From positions 1 to 11,529 of the forward strand of contig DAOVHN010000024.1 of the NCBI GenBank assembly GCA_030671915.1: DNA of 11,529 nucleotides. Reading direction: 5' to 3'. The DNA is from Pseudomonadota bacterium (GTDB lineage Bacteria > Pseudomonadota > Alphaproteobacteria > UBA8366 > JADFVY01). This document shows positions 5,769 to 11,529 of this stretch, piece after piece (positions within the stretch are counted from its first letter, which is position 1; each line of letters begins with the position of its first letter). The translations under genes and the position numbers were made by a program. The notes under the pieces are model-generated. The model was not told the DNA's origin. It saw only the letters and a list, made by a program, of their open reading frames with translations, and searched no databases.

Positions 5769-7016
5769 TTGCTTTCCAATAAGCGCATATTGCTGATCGT
5801 CGCGGGCGGAATCGCCGCCTACAAGACGCTGGAGCTGATCCGCCGCCTGCGCGAGCGAGGCGCGTCGGTGCGCTGCATCCTGACCAGGGGCGGCGCGCAG
5901 TTCGTGACACCGCTAAGCTTGGCGGCATTGAGCGGCGACAATGTTTATGACGATCTGTTCTCACTGACCGATGAAGCCGAGATGGGGCATATCGAACTGT
6001 CGCGCGACGCCGACCTGCTGGTGGTGGCGCCGGCCACCGCCGACATCCTGGCGAAGATGGCCGCCGGCCTGGCGGACGACCTTGCGACGACCGCGCTGCT
6101 GGCGACCGACAAGCCGGTGATGGTAGCGCCCGCAATGAATGTGCGCATGTGGGAACATGCCGCCACCCGTGCAAATGTCGAGACCCTGGCATCGCGCGGC
6201 GTGCTGCGCGTCGGTCCCGGCGCCGGCGACATGGCCTGCGGCGAGTTCGGCGAGGGACGCATGGCCGAGCCGGCCGAACTCCTCGGCGCCATCGAGGCGT
6301 TTTTCCGCGGCGAGGCGCCGGCGGTTACGCCGGCGGCGGGCGCCCTGGGAAAAGCCCGCCCACTGGCGGGCAGCACAGCGCTGGTCACCAGCGGTCCGAC
6401 CCATGAGGCGATCGACCCGGTGCGCTACATCGCCAACCGGTCTTCGGGCAAGCAGGGCCACGCCATCGCGCGCGCGCTGGCCAGGCTGGGCGCCGAGACA
6501 ACGCTGGTCAGCGGGCCAACCGCCCTGGCCGACCCGGCAGGCATATCGGTGATCCATGTGGAAAGCGCCCGCGAGATGCTGGACGCCTGCCGGCAGGCCC
6601 TTCCGGTGGACGTGGCGGTCTGCGCCGCGGCGGTGTCGGACTGGCGAATGGCGGAAGAAGCCGGTCAGAAGCTGAAGAAGAACGGCGGCGGTCCGCCGGC
6701 GCTGGCACTGACCGAGAACCCCGACATTTTGCGTACGCTGGGCGAGGCCGGCAATCTGCGCCCCGGCCTTTTGATCGGCTTCGCCGCGGAGACTGAAAAA
6801 GTCGTCGAGCATGCGAAGGCAAAACGGAAAAAAAAGGGCGTTGACTGGATTCTGGCGAATGACGTCTCGCCGGCCACCGGCACCTTCGGCGGGGACGCCA
6901 ATGTCATCCATCTGATCGACAACGCCGGGGTCGAGGACTGGCCCCGGATGTCGAAGGAGGAAGTCGCGCGGCGGCTTGCTGAACGAATTGCAGAAAATAT
7001 CGCGGCAAAGGGTTGA
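5769..7016 (+). CDS. coaBC: Bifunctional phosphopantothenoylcysteine decarboxylase / phosphopantothenate-cysteine ligase
   Basis: A 415-residue two-domain enzyme of coenzyme A synthesis: CoaB joins cysteine to 4'-phosphopantothenate and CoaC decarboxylates the product. The N-terminal flavoprotein part has VAGGIAAYK (11-19), His74 in [27 protein letters not shown] (121-128), and the lid cysteine Cys157 in [13 protein letters not shown]. The usual PASAN motif reads PATAD (88-92). The CoaB part has [20 protein letters not shown] (206-225), AAVSDW (287-292) and the lysine pair in KLKK (301-304). The start is TTG at 5769 with GGAGAG 10 nt upstream. The frame has a stop at 5721-5723 and no ATG or GTG between, and the next internal ATG would remove the nucleotide-binding loop, so TTG is the only reasonable start. 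It is first in a rightward cluster with dut, Rrf2, cysK and moeB. Confidence 0.95.
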   Translation: MLSNKRILLIVAGGIAAYKTLELIRRLRERGASVRCILTRGGAQFVTPLSLAALSGDNVYDDLFSLTDEAEMGHIELSRDADLLVVAPATADILAKMAAGLADDLATTALLATDKPVMVAPAMNVRMWEHAATRANVETLASRGVLRVGPGAGDMACGEFGEGRMAEPAELLGAIEAFFRGEAPAVTPAAGALGKARPLAGSTALVTSGPTHEAIDPVRYIANRSSGKQGHAIARALARLGAETTLVSGPTALADPAGISVIHVESAREMLDACRQALPVDVAVCAAAVSDWRMAEEAGQKLKKNGGGPPALALTENPDILRTLGEAGNLRPGLLIGFAAETEKVVEHAKAKRKKKGVDWILANDVSPATGTFGGDANVIHLIDNAGVEDWPRMSKEEVARRLAERIAENIAAKG

Positions 7017-7024
7017 ATTGCATA

Positions 7025-7498
7025 ATGAATAACGTACCGGTTTCCGTAACGCGGCTGCCCCATGGCGCCGACCTTCCGCTGCCCGGGTACGCCACGGCGG
7101 ACAGCGCGGGGCTGGACCTGCTGGCGGCGGTCGACGCGGACCTGGCGCTGGCGCCGGGGGCGCGCATGCTGGTTCCCACCGGTCTGGTGATTGCGCTGCC
7201 GGAGGGCCATGAGGCGCAGGTGCGCCCGCGCTCGGGGTTGGCGTTGAAAAACGGGATCACGGTGTTGAACAGTCCGGGCACCATCGACGCCGACTACCGG
7301 GGCGAGGTGAAGGTCATCCTGGCCAATCTGGGCGATGAGGAGTTCACGGTTTCGCGCGGCATGCGGATCGCGCAAATGGTGGTGGCCCCGGTCACGCGGC
7401 TGGGCTGGCGCGAGGTCGAGTCCGAGTCCGAGCTGCCTTCTTCGGAACGCGGGGCGGGCGGGTTCGGGTCTACCGGAACCGACGGGATGGTGCGCTAA
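7025..7498 (+). CDS. dut: dUTP diphosphatase (dUTPase)
   Basis: A 157-residue trimeric dUTPase that converts dUTP to dUMP and diphosphate, limiting uracil in DNA and feeding dTMP synthesis. All five family motifs are present: AGLDLLAAV (28-36), [10 protein letters not shown] (68-77), [13 protein letters not shown] (85-97, with catalytic Asp90 and paired Asp88), [10 protein letters not shown] (111-120), and the flexible C-terminal arm [11 protein letters not shown] (141-151), whose Phe stacks on uracil. ATG 7025 is preferred over TTG 7013, which overlaps the coaBC stop and lacks a spaced ribosome binding site. AAAGGG lies about 12 nt before ATG. The gap to coaBC is 8 bp, a pairing common in alphaproteobacteria. 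Confidence 0.95.
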   Translation: MNNVPVSVTRLPHGADLPLPGYATADSAGLDLLAAVDADLALAPGARMLVPTGLVIALPEGHEAQVRPRSGLALKNGITVLNSPGTIDADYRGEVKVILANLGDEEFTVSRGMRIAQMVVAPVTRLGWREVESESELPSSERGAGGFGSTGTDGMVR

Positions 7499-7948
7499 AT
7501 GTTGAGGCTTACCCGGAAACTGATGTTCGCGATCGAGGCGGTGGTCGATATCGCCTACAATTCCGGCGAACATCCGGTGCAGAGCAAGGATATCGCCGAG
7601 CGCCAGGGTATCCCCCGGCGATACCTCGAGCAGGTACTGCAGCAGCTCGTCCGCGCCGATATCCTGCGCGGCGTACGCGGCCCGCGTGGCGGCTATCGCC
7701 TGGCGCGTGAGCGCCGGCGCATCCCGCTGGGCGAGATCGTGCGCATCGTCGCCGGCATGGACCCCGACGAAGAAGACGAGGATACCGGGTCCGACCTCGG
7801 CCGCGTGGTGTTGCAACCGCTATGGCAGGATCTTCAGGAAGAGGCGCTGGTCAAGCTGGACGTGGTCAGCGTCGAGGATTTGTGCAAAACGGCCCGCAAG
7901 GCCGGCATCGACAGCACCGCGAAAAAGAGCGCGGATTTCAATATCTGA
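7499..7948 (+). CDS. Rrf2-family transcriptional regulator without the iron-sulfur cysteine triad
   Basis: A 149-residue Rrf2-type winged-helix regulator. MLRLTRKLMFAIEAVVDIAY at the N-terminus, the recognition-helix region IPRRYLEQVLQQLVRADILR (38-57), and the wing GVRGPRGGYRLAR (58-70) are characteristic. IscR and NsrR carry three cluster-binding cysteines near residues 90-105. Here that stretch is acidic (DPDEEDEDTG, 88-97) and the only Cys is Cys129, so Fe-S binding as in IscR is unlikely. In that respect it resembles CymR of Bacillus subtilis, an Rrf2 protein that controls cysteine metabolism together with CysK. The adjacent cysK makes a sulfur-responsive role attractive, by inference. 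The ATG directly abuts the dut stop, suggesting translational coupling. No separate promoter or operator is evident within dut. Confidence 0.88.
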   Translation: MLRLTRKLMFAIEAVVDIAYNSGEHPVQSKDIAERQGIPRRYLEQVLQQLVRADILRGVRGPRGGYRLARERRRIPLGEIVRIVAGMDPDEEDEDTGSDLGRVVLQPLWQDLQEEALVKLDVVSVEDLCKTARKAGIDSTAKKSADFNI

Positions 7949-7976
7949 TTCGTAATACGGACGTCATGGAGACAGG

Positions 7977-8942
7977 ATGAGCGGCGGAAATCAGGAGTTC
8001 AGGGGCAAGATTTACGACAATATCGTCGAAACGATCGGCGCTACGCCGCTGGTGCGGTTTTCGCGGCTTGCCGCGGATGCCGGCGTCGAGGCGGAAATTC
8101 TCGGCAAGCTGGAATTCTTCAACCCGCTGGCCTCGGTCAAGGACCGCATCGGCCTTGCCATGATCGACGCCATGGAAGCCGCCGGCAAGTTGCGGAAAGG
8201 CACGGTGATGGTGGAGCCGACCTCCGGCAATACCGGCATTGCGCTGGCCTTCGTGGCTGCGGCGCGTGGTTACCGGCTGATCCTGACCATGCCGGAATCG
8301 ATGTCGGTAGAGCGGCGCAAGATGCTGAAACTGCTGGGCGCGGAATTGGAGCTGACACCGGCCGACAAGGGCATGAAGGGCGCCATCGCCAAAGCCGAGG
8401 AAATCGTCGCCTCGCTGCCCGACGCCGTCATGCCGGCGCAGTTCGAGAACCCCGCCAACCCGGAAATCCATCGCGAGACGACGGCCGAGGAAATCTGGCG
8501 CGACACCGGCGGCAAGTTCGACATGCTGGTCGTGGGCGTGGGCACGGGCGGCACGCTGACCGGCTGCGCCGAGGTGTTCAAAGCCCGCAATCCGGATGTC
8601 CGGATCGTCGCGGTGGAGCCGGAGGACAGCCCCGTATTGGCCGGCGGCGAGCCCGGCAAACATATGATCCAGGGCATCGGCGCCGGATTCATCCCGTCGA
8701 TTCTGAAGACCGAACTGATTGACGAGACCGTCTCCATCGCCAACGAAACCGCCTTCGCGACCGCGCGTAAACTGGCGGCGCTGGAAGGCGTGCCGGTGGG
8801 TATTTCGTCGGGCGCGGCGTTGGCCGCGGCGCTGGAGATCGGCGAACGGCCTGAGATGAAGGGCAAGAGGATCGTCGTCATCATCCCCGATTTCGCCGAG
8901 CGCTATCTCTCGACCGCGATGTTCGAGGGAATCACCGCCTAA
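7977..8942 (+). CDS. cysK: Cysteine synthase A (O-acetylserine sulfhydrylase)
   Basis: A 321-residue PLP enzyme (E. coli CysK has 323) that makes cysteine from O-acetylserine and sulfide in the cytoplasm. It has Lys55 in NPLASVKDR as the Schiff-base lysine, TSGNTG (82-87) as substrate-binding loop, [10 protein letters not shown] (187-196) holding the PLP phosphate, SSGAA (277-281), and [10 protein letters not shown] near the C-terminus. Length and GISSGAA favour CysK over CysM, though the related cystathionine beta-synthase branch cannot be excluded by eye. ATG 7977 has GGAG five nt upstream. It lies 28 bp after the Rrf2 gene and 11 bp before the MoeB/ThiF gene, so it is probably cotranscribed with both. 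Its product and the downstream E1-like enzyme both belong to sulfur metabolism. Confidence 0.93.
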   Translation: MSGGNQEFRGKIYDNIVETIGATPLVRFSRLAADAGVEAEILGKLEFFNPLASVKDRIGLAMIDAMEAAGKLRKGTVMVEPTSGNTGIALAFVAAARGYRLILTMPESMSVERRKMLKLLGAELELTPADKGMKGAIAKAEEIVASLPDAVMPAQFENPANPEIHRETTAEEIWRDTGGKFDMLVVGVGTGGTLTGCAEVFKARNPDVRIVAVEPEDSPVLAGGEPGKHMIQGIGAGFIPSILKTELIDETVSIANETAFATARKLAALEGVPVGISSGAALAAALEIGERPEMKGKRIVVIIPDFAERYLSTAMFEGITA

Positions 8943-8953
8943 GGGTACCATCC

Positions 8954-9730
8954 ATGGAAATCACCGAGGAACGCCTGCACCGTTACGCCCGCCACATCAT
9001 CATGGACGAGGTCGGCGAGGAAGGGCAGATCAAACTGCTGCAATCGCGTGTCCTGGTGATCGGGGCCGGCGGGCTGGGCTCTCCGGTGCTGATGTATCTG
9101 GCGGCGGCCGGCGTCGGCACGCTGGGCCTGATCGACGACGACGAGGTCGACATCACCAACCTGCAGCGCCAGATCGTCCATACCACGGCACGCGTCGGCA
9201 CATCGAAGGTCGACAGCGCCACCGAAACCATCGCCGCGCTCAATCCCGAGATCAGGGTCAATGGCTACAAGGAGCGGCTGACCGCGGTGAACGCCCGCGC
9301 CATCATCGCCGACTACGACCTGGTGGCCGACGGCAGCGACAACTTCCCGACCCGTTATCTGGTCAACGACGCCTGCTACCTGGAAAGGAAGCCGCTGGTT
9401 ACCGCCGCGATGCTGCGATTCGAGGGCCAGGCGACCACCATCAAGGCTTATGAAGAAGGCAAGCCCTGCTATCGCTGCATCTTCCCCAGCGCGCCGCCGC
9501 CGGATATCGCGCCGCGCTGTGAGGAGGCGGGCATCTTCGGCGCGCTGGCCGGCGTCGTCGGCGCCATGCAGACGACGGAGGTTCTGAAGGAACTGCTGGG
9601 CCTGGGTACCGGCCTTGCCGGGCGGCTGTTGCTGTACGACGCGATGGACGTGATGCTGCGCACGGTGAATATCCCGAAGAACCCCGACTGCCCGCTCTGC
9701 GGCGACAAGCCGACCATCACGGACGTTTGA
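8954..9730 (+). CDS. moeB: MoeB/ThiF-family adenylyltransferase (E1-like)
   Basis: A 258-residue E1-like enzyme that adenylates the C-terminal Gly-Gly of a small sulfur-carrier protein (MoaD for molybdopterin, ThiS for thiamin). Visible features: YARHIIMDEVGEEGQ at the N-terminus, nucleotide-binding GAGGLGSP (37-44), VDITNLQRQ (65-73), DGSDNFPTRY (126-135), and two CxxC pairs, Cys172/Cys175 and Cys246/Cys249, that bind structural zinc. Cys189 in APRCEEAGIFG sits where the family has its conserved cysteine. There is no C-terminal rhodanese domain, so it is not MoeZ/Uba4 type. AAGGG lies 8 nt before ATG, and the gap to cysK is 11 bp. MoeB and ThiF cannot be separated by sequence inspection. The symbol moeB follows common usage for alphaproteobacterial genes near coaBC-dut. 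No MoaD, ThiS or CysO gene is in the window. Confidence 0.88.
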   Translation: MEITEERLHRYARHIIMDEVGEEGQIKLLQSRVLVIGAGGLGSPVLMYLAAAGVGTLGLIDDDEVDITNLQRQIVHTTARVGTSKVDSATETIAALNPEIRVNGYKERLTAVNARAIIADYDLVADGSDNFPTRYLVNDACYLERKPLVTAAMLRFEGQATTIKAYEEGKPCYRCIFPSAPPPDIAPRCEEAGIFGALAGVVGAMQTTEVLKELLGLGTGLAGRLLLYDAMDVMLRTVNIPKNPDCPLCGDKPTITDV

Positions 9731-9757
9731 TTTCCCCGCTTGCGCGGCCGGAGCCGA

Positions 9758-11095
9758 TCAATCTTTAATAGCTCTGCTAACCAACCAGAACCTGAAGCTC
9801 AGGGCCAGCAGCGCGGCGCCCGCGCCCAGCGCGATAGATATCACCAGGCCCCGGACGCCCAGCCCCATCGGGAAGGCGAGAAACCAGGCCGCCGGAATCA
9901 TCACGACGAAAAAAGACATGAGGTGGATCGCCGTCGGCACCCAGGCGTCGCCCGCGCCGCGCAGCGCGAAGGTCATCACCACCTGCCCGCCATCCGCGAT
10001 CAGGAATAACGCAACGATGGAGAACAGTATGGGCAGGATCACGCGCAAGTCCGCATCGCTGGTATAGAGCGCCGCGATCTCGCCGCGCAAAAACCACAGC
10101 AGAACGCCGAGCGTGGCCATGACCGCGACCGTCGCGCCAAGTCCGGTCCAGCCAGCCGTCACCATTCGGTGGTGGTCACCGGCGCCACGTGCGGCGCCGA
10201 CCCTGACCGCGGTGGCCGCCCCGAAACCCAGCGCCAGCATGAAAATCAGCGCGGTGAGGTTCAGCGAAATCGAATAGCTGGCCAGCGCAACCGGGCCCAA
10301 CAGGCCGGCCATCAAGGTCAGGCTGTTGAAGGCACACGACTCGACGCCCTGGCTGACGCCCGCCGCGTAGCCCAGCCGCCATTGCTCGCCACCGCCGCGC
10401 CACCAGCCGCCGTCCAGCGGCTTGCGGATACCGAATGTCTCACGATCCGGCAGCCACCAGATATAGCCGGCCAGCGCAGCGGCCATGAGGCAGCGGACGA
10501 TCGAGGTAGCGGCGATCGCGCCCTCCGCCCCCATCTCGGGGAAACCCCAATGGCCGAATATCAGCAGCCAGTTAAGTATGACATTCAGCAGATTGCCGCC
10601 AAGAATGACCGTCATGCCCGGCAAGGGCCGGGCCAGTCCTTCCAGGAAATAGGTGGAGTTGGAATGGATCAATGTCGGGGCCAGCGCCAGGCCGGCGATC
10701 GCGGCAATCGCCCCGCCGCCCGCGGCAATGGCGGGCGACTGCCCGATCGCCAGGAAGAAAGGCTCGGAGAACTGGCTGATGACCGTCCCGGCGAGACCGA
10801 TCAGCAGCGCATAGGGCAGGGATCGGCGCCATACCGGGCCGCAATCCGCCAACCGGCCCGCGCCACGGGCATGGCTGGTCATCACCAGCGTGCCGGTCAA
10901 CAGCCCGATGCCGATCAACAGCAGCACGATGTAGGGCGTCATGCCGATGCCGTACCAGGCCACGTCCTCGGCCCCGTAATGGCCCAGCATGATGATGTCG
11001 GCCGTCGCCATCGTCAGAATGCCGGTGCGCGCGACAACCACCGGCGCCGCCAGGCGTAGCAGTTCGAAAAGGTGATCGCGGAGCGTCAACCGCAT
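9758..11095 (-). CDS. MATE-family multidrug/toxin efflux transporter (NorM-like)
   Basis: A 445-residue inner-membrane protein with about twelve hydrophobic segments arranged as two similar halves, the length and layout of MATE exporters, which use Na+ or H+ gradients to expel cationic drugs and metabolites. The N-terminal helix PVVVARTGILTMATADIIML followed by GHYG, and GNLLNVILNWLLIFGHWGFP leading to MGAEGAIAATSIVR, are typical NorM-type signatures. The second-half equivalent runs through ALGFGAATAVRVGAARGAGD. ATG 11095 is preceded by GAGG at about 8 nt. It converges with the moeB gene, with 27 bp between the stop codons, so it is outside the coaBC cluster. No regulator is adjacent. The substrate cannot be predicted. 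Confidence 0.9.
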   Translation of the reverse strand: MRLTLRDHLFELLRLAAPVVVARTGILTMATADIIMLGHYGAEDVAWYGIGMTPYIVLLLIGIGLLTGTLVMTSHARGAGRLADCGPVWRRSLPYALLIGLAGTVISQFSEPFFLAIGQSPAIAAGGGAIAAIAGLALAPTLIHSNSTYFLEGLARPLPGMTVILGGNLLNVILNWLLIFGHWGFPEMGAEGAIAATSIVRCLMAAALAGYIWWLPDRETFGIRKPLDGGWWRGGGEQWRLGYAAGVSQGVESCAFNSLTLMAGLLGPVALASYSISLNLTALIFMLALGFGAATAVRVGAARGAGDHHRMVTAGWTGLGATVAVMATLGVLLWFLRGEIAALYTSDADLRVILPILFSIVALFLIADGGQVVMTFALRGAGDAWVPTAIHLMSFFVVMIPAAWFLAFPMGLGVRGLVISIALGAGAALLALSFRFWLVSRAIKD

Positions 11096-11426
11096 GGGCT
11101 ACCTCGCTCGTAGCCGCGGCGCGACCCCGACCGGCCGGCCCTTGAAAAAGAGTATAAACAGGTACTTTGCCACGGTCGAATCGGCGCTCGCCACGCCCCG
11201 CGGGGCGGTTCCGGCGGGTTTTGTCTGGATTCGATGCAGAACAGGCACAGGAAAGATGTATGCGCGGGCTATGCGCGATAAACGTCGCAGGGTGAGTTTG
11301 CGGTAGATAAAGGTTAGCCGGAAGGTATGCGTTACCGCGGTTCCAGCGGCGCCGCCCTCATCCCGAGGAGGGCCGAAGGCCCGTCTCGAAGGGTGAGGTC
11401 GCTCGGTAGAGGCGATCGAACAATAC
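11096..11426. other. 331-bp intergenic region upstream of the MATE gene
   Basis: No supported gene. A short plus-strand open frame at 11094-11306 overlaps the MATE start and has an Arg-rich, family-less translation. The region should contain the MATE promoter. TATACT on the minus strand (11156-11151) could be a -10 box, but no convincing -35 accompanies it. A perfect 14-bp palindrome, CGCCCCGCGGGGCG, lies at 11194-11207. GANTC sites occur at 11178-11182 and 11228-11232. A REP-like palindrome occupies 11356-11398. Confidence 0.55.
11356..11398. repeat. REP-like palindromic repeat (CCTCATCC...GGGTGAGG)
   Basis: CCTCATCC (11356-11363) pairs with GGGTGAGG (11391-11398) through one G-T wobble, CGAG 11364-11367 pairs with CTCG 11385-11388, and GGGCC 11370-11374 pairs with GGCCC 11378-11382 around a GAA loop. 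The form CCTCATCC-GAGG...CTCGAAGG-TGAGG is a common dispersed intergenic repeat in alphaproteobacterial genomes, as I recall it. Only one copy is in this window. It sits between the stop of the rightmost gene and the MATE upstream region and could fold in the leftward transcript. Confidence 0.65.
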
Positions 11427-11529
11427 TCAGAACATCGTTTCGATGACGCGGTCGGGCGGGTTATGGCCGTCGGCGAAGGTCTTGATATTGATGATGACCT
11501 TCTCGCCCATATCGACGCGGCCCTCGACC
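11427..11529 (-). CDS. C-terminal end of an unrecognised leftward gene, cut by the window edge
   Basis: The minus-strand frame runs from the right edge to a TGA at 11429-11427 and gives the last 33 residues of a protein, containing the stretches VDMGEKVIINIKTFAD and GHNPPDRVIETMF. Composition and codon use are like the other genes here, with GC-rich third positions, so it is probably a real gene. I do not recognise the family from this fragment. It runs the same way as the MATE gene, but 331 bp and a REP-like palindrome separate the two, so cotranscription is doubtful. Confidence 0.6.
   Translation of the reverse strand, partial: VEGRVDMGEKVIINIKTFADGHNPPDRVIETMF

Noticed and set aside
6665..8951. 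Long minus-strand frames (6665-7816 and 7938-8951) antisense to coaBC, dut, Rrf2 and cysK
   Set aside because: Same mirror effect in GC-rich coding DNA. They cross several real gene boundaries and have no ribosome binding sites or recognisable domains.
9731..9757. Possible bidirectional terminator between moeB and the MATE gene
   Set aside because: Only a 4-bp CCGC/GCGG stem and no T tract on either side.
11161..11170. GTACTTTGC shared with the inverted repeat at 376-384
   Set aside because: A single 9-base match without the symmetrical partner is compatible with chance in a window of this size.
11140..11170. Sigma-54-like TGGCA on the minus strand upstream of the MATE gene
   Set aside because: The required GC dinucleotide element at the proper spacing is absent.
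11094..11306. 70-codon plus-strand frame overlapping the MATE start
   Set aside because: Arg-rich composition, no ribosome binding site, start overlapping another gene, no recognisable domain.
1..11529. CRISPR arrays, tRNA or rRNA genes, prophage or transposase genes
   Set aside because: No regularly spaced repeats, no tRNA-like cloverleaf with CCA end noticed, and no phage or transposase reading frame seen on either strand.

Overview
The window looks like a chromosomal housekeeping segment from a GC-rich alphaproteobacterium, most likely Rhodospirillales-like. The gene order rpsT / enoyl-CoA hydratase / mutM, diverging from ubiE-ubiB and followed by coaBC-dut, is known from many alphaproteobacteria, where dnaA usually lies just beyond rpsT. 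This assignment rests on synteny and protein character, not on a database search.

Layout. Positions 1-543 hold no convincing complete gene. The stretch is AT-richer than the rest, carries two DnaA-box-like sites and several inverted and direct repeats, and is probably the upstream region of a leftward gene (dnaA by synteny). Next come four leftward genes: rpsT, with its own sigma-70 promoter and an intrinsic terminator, a crotonase-family enoyl-CoA hydratase, a small secreted protein of unknown function, and mutM. mutM and ubiE diverge from a short shared region near 3022-3114. ubiE and ubiB (ubiquinone synthesis) run rightward and are separated by a 172-178 bp element with 32-bp terminal inverted repeats, interpreted here as a MITE that landed in a formerly tight operon.

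After ubiB, a 180-bp regulatory region carries three GANTC (CcrM) sites in 23 bp and a full TTAA-N7-TTAA CtrA-type box. It precedes a tightly packed rightward cluster: coaBC (TTG start), dut, an Rrf2-family regulator, cysK and a MoeB/ThiF-type E1-like enzyme. The cluster therefore joins coenzyme A synthesis and dUTP removal to a sulfur module (regulator, cysteine synthase, sulfur-carrier activation). A leftward MATE-family efflux pump converges on it. The right end holds a 331-bp gap with a REP-like palindrome and the C-terminal 33 codons of an unrecognised leftward gene.

No tRNA, CRISPR array, phage or transposase gene was seen. The window is mostly ordinary core genome. The best candidates for something less described are the MITE-like element, the CcrM/CtrA-type region before coaBC, the Rrf2-cysK-moeB grouping, and the MutM zinc finger with His in place of the last Cys.
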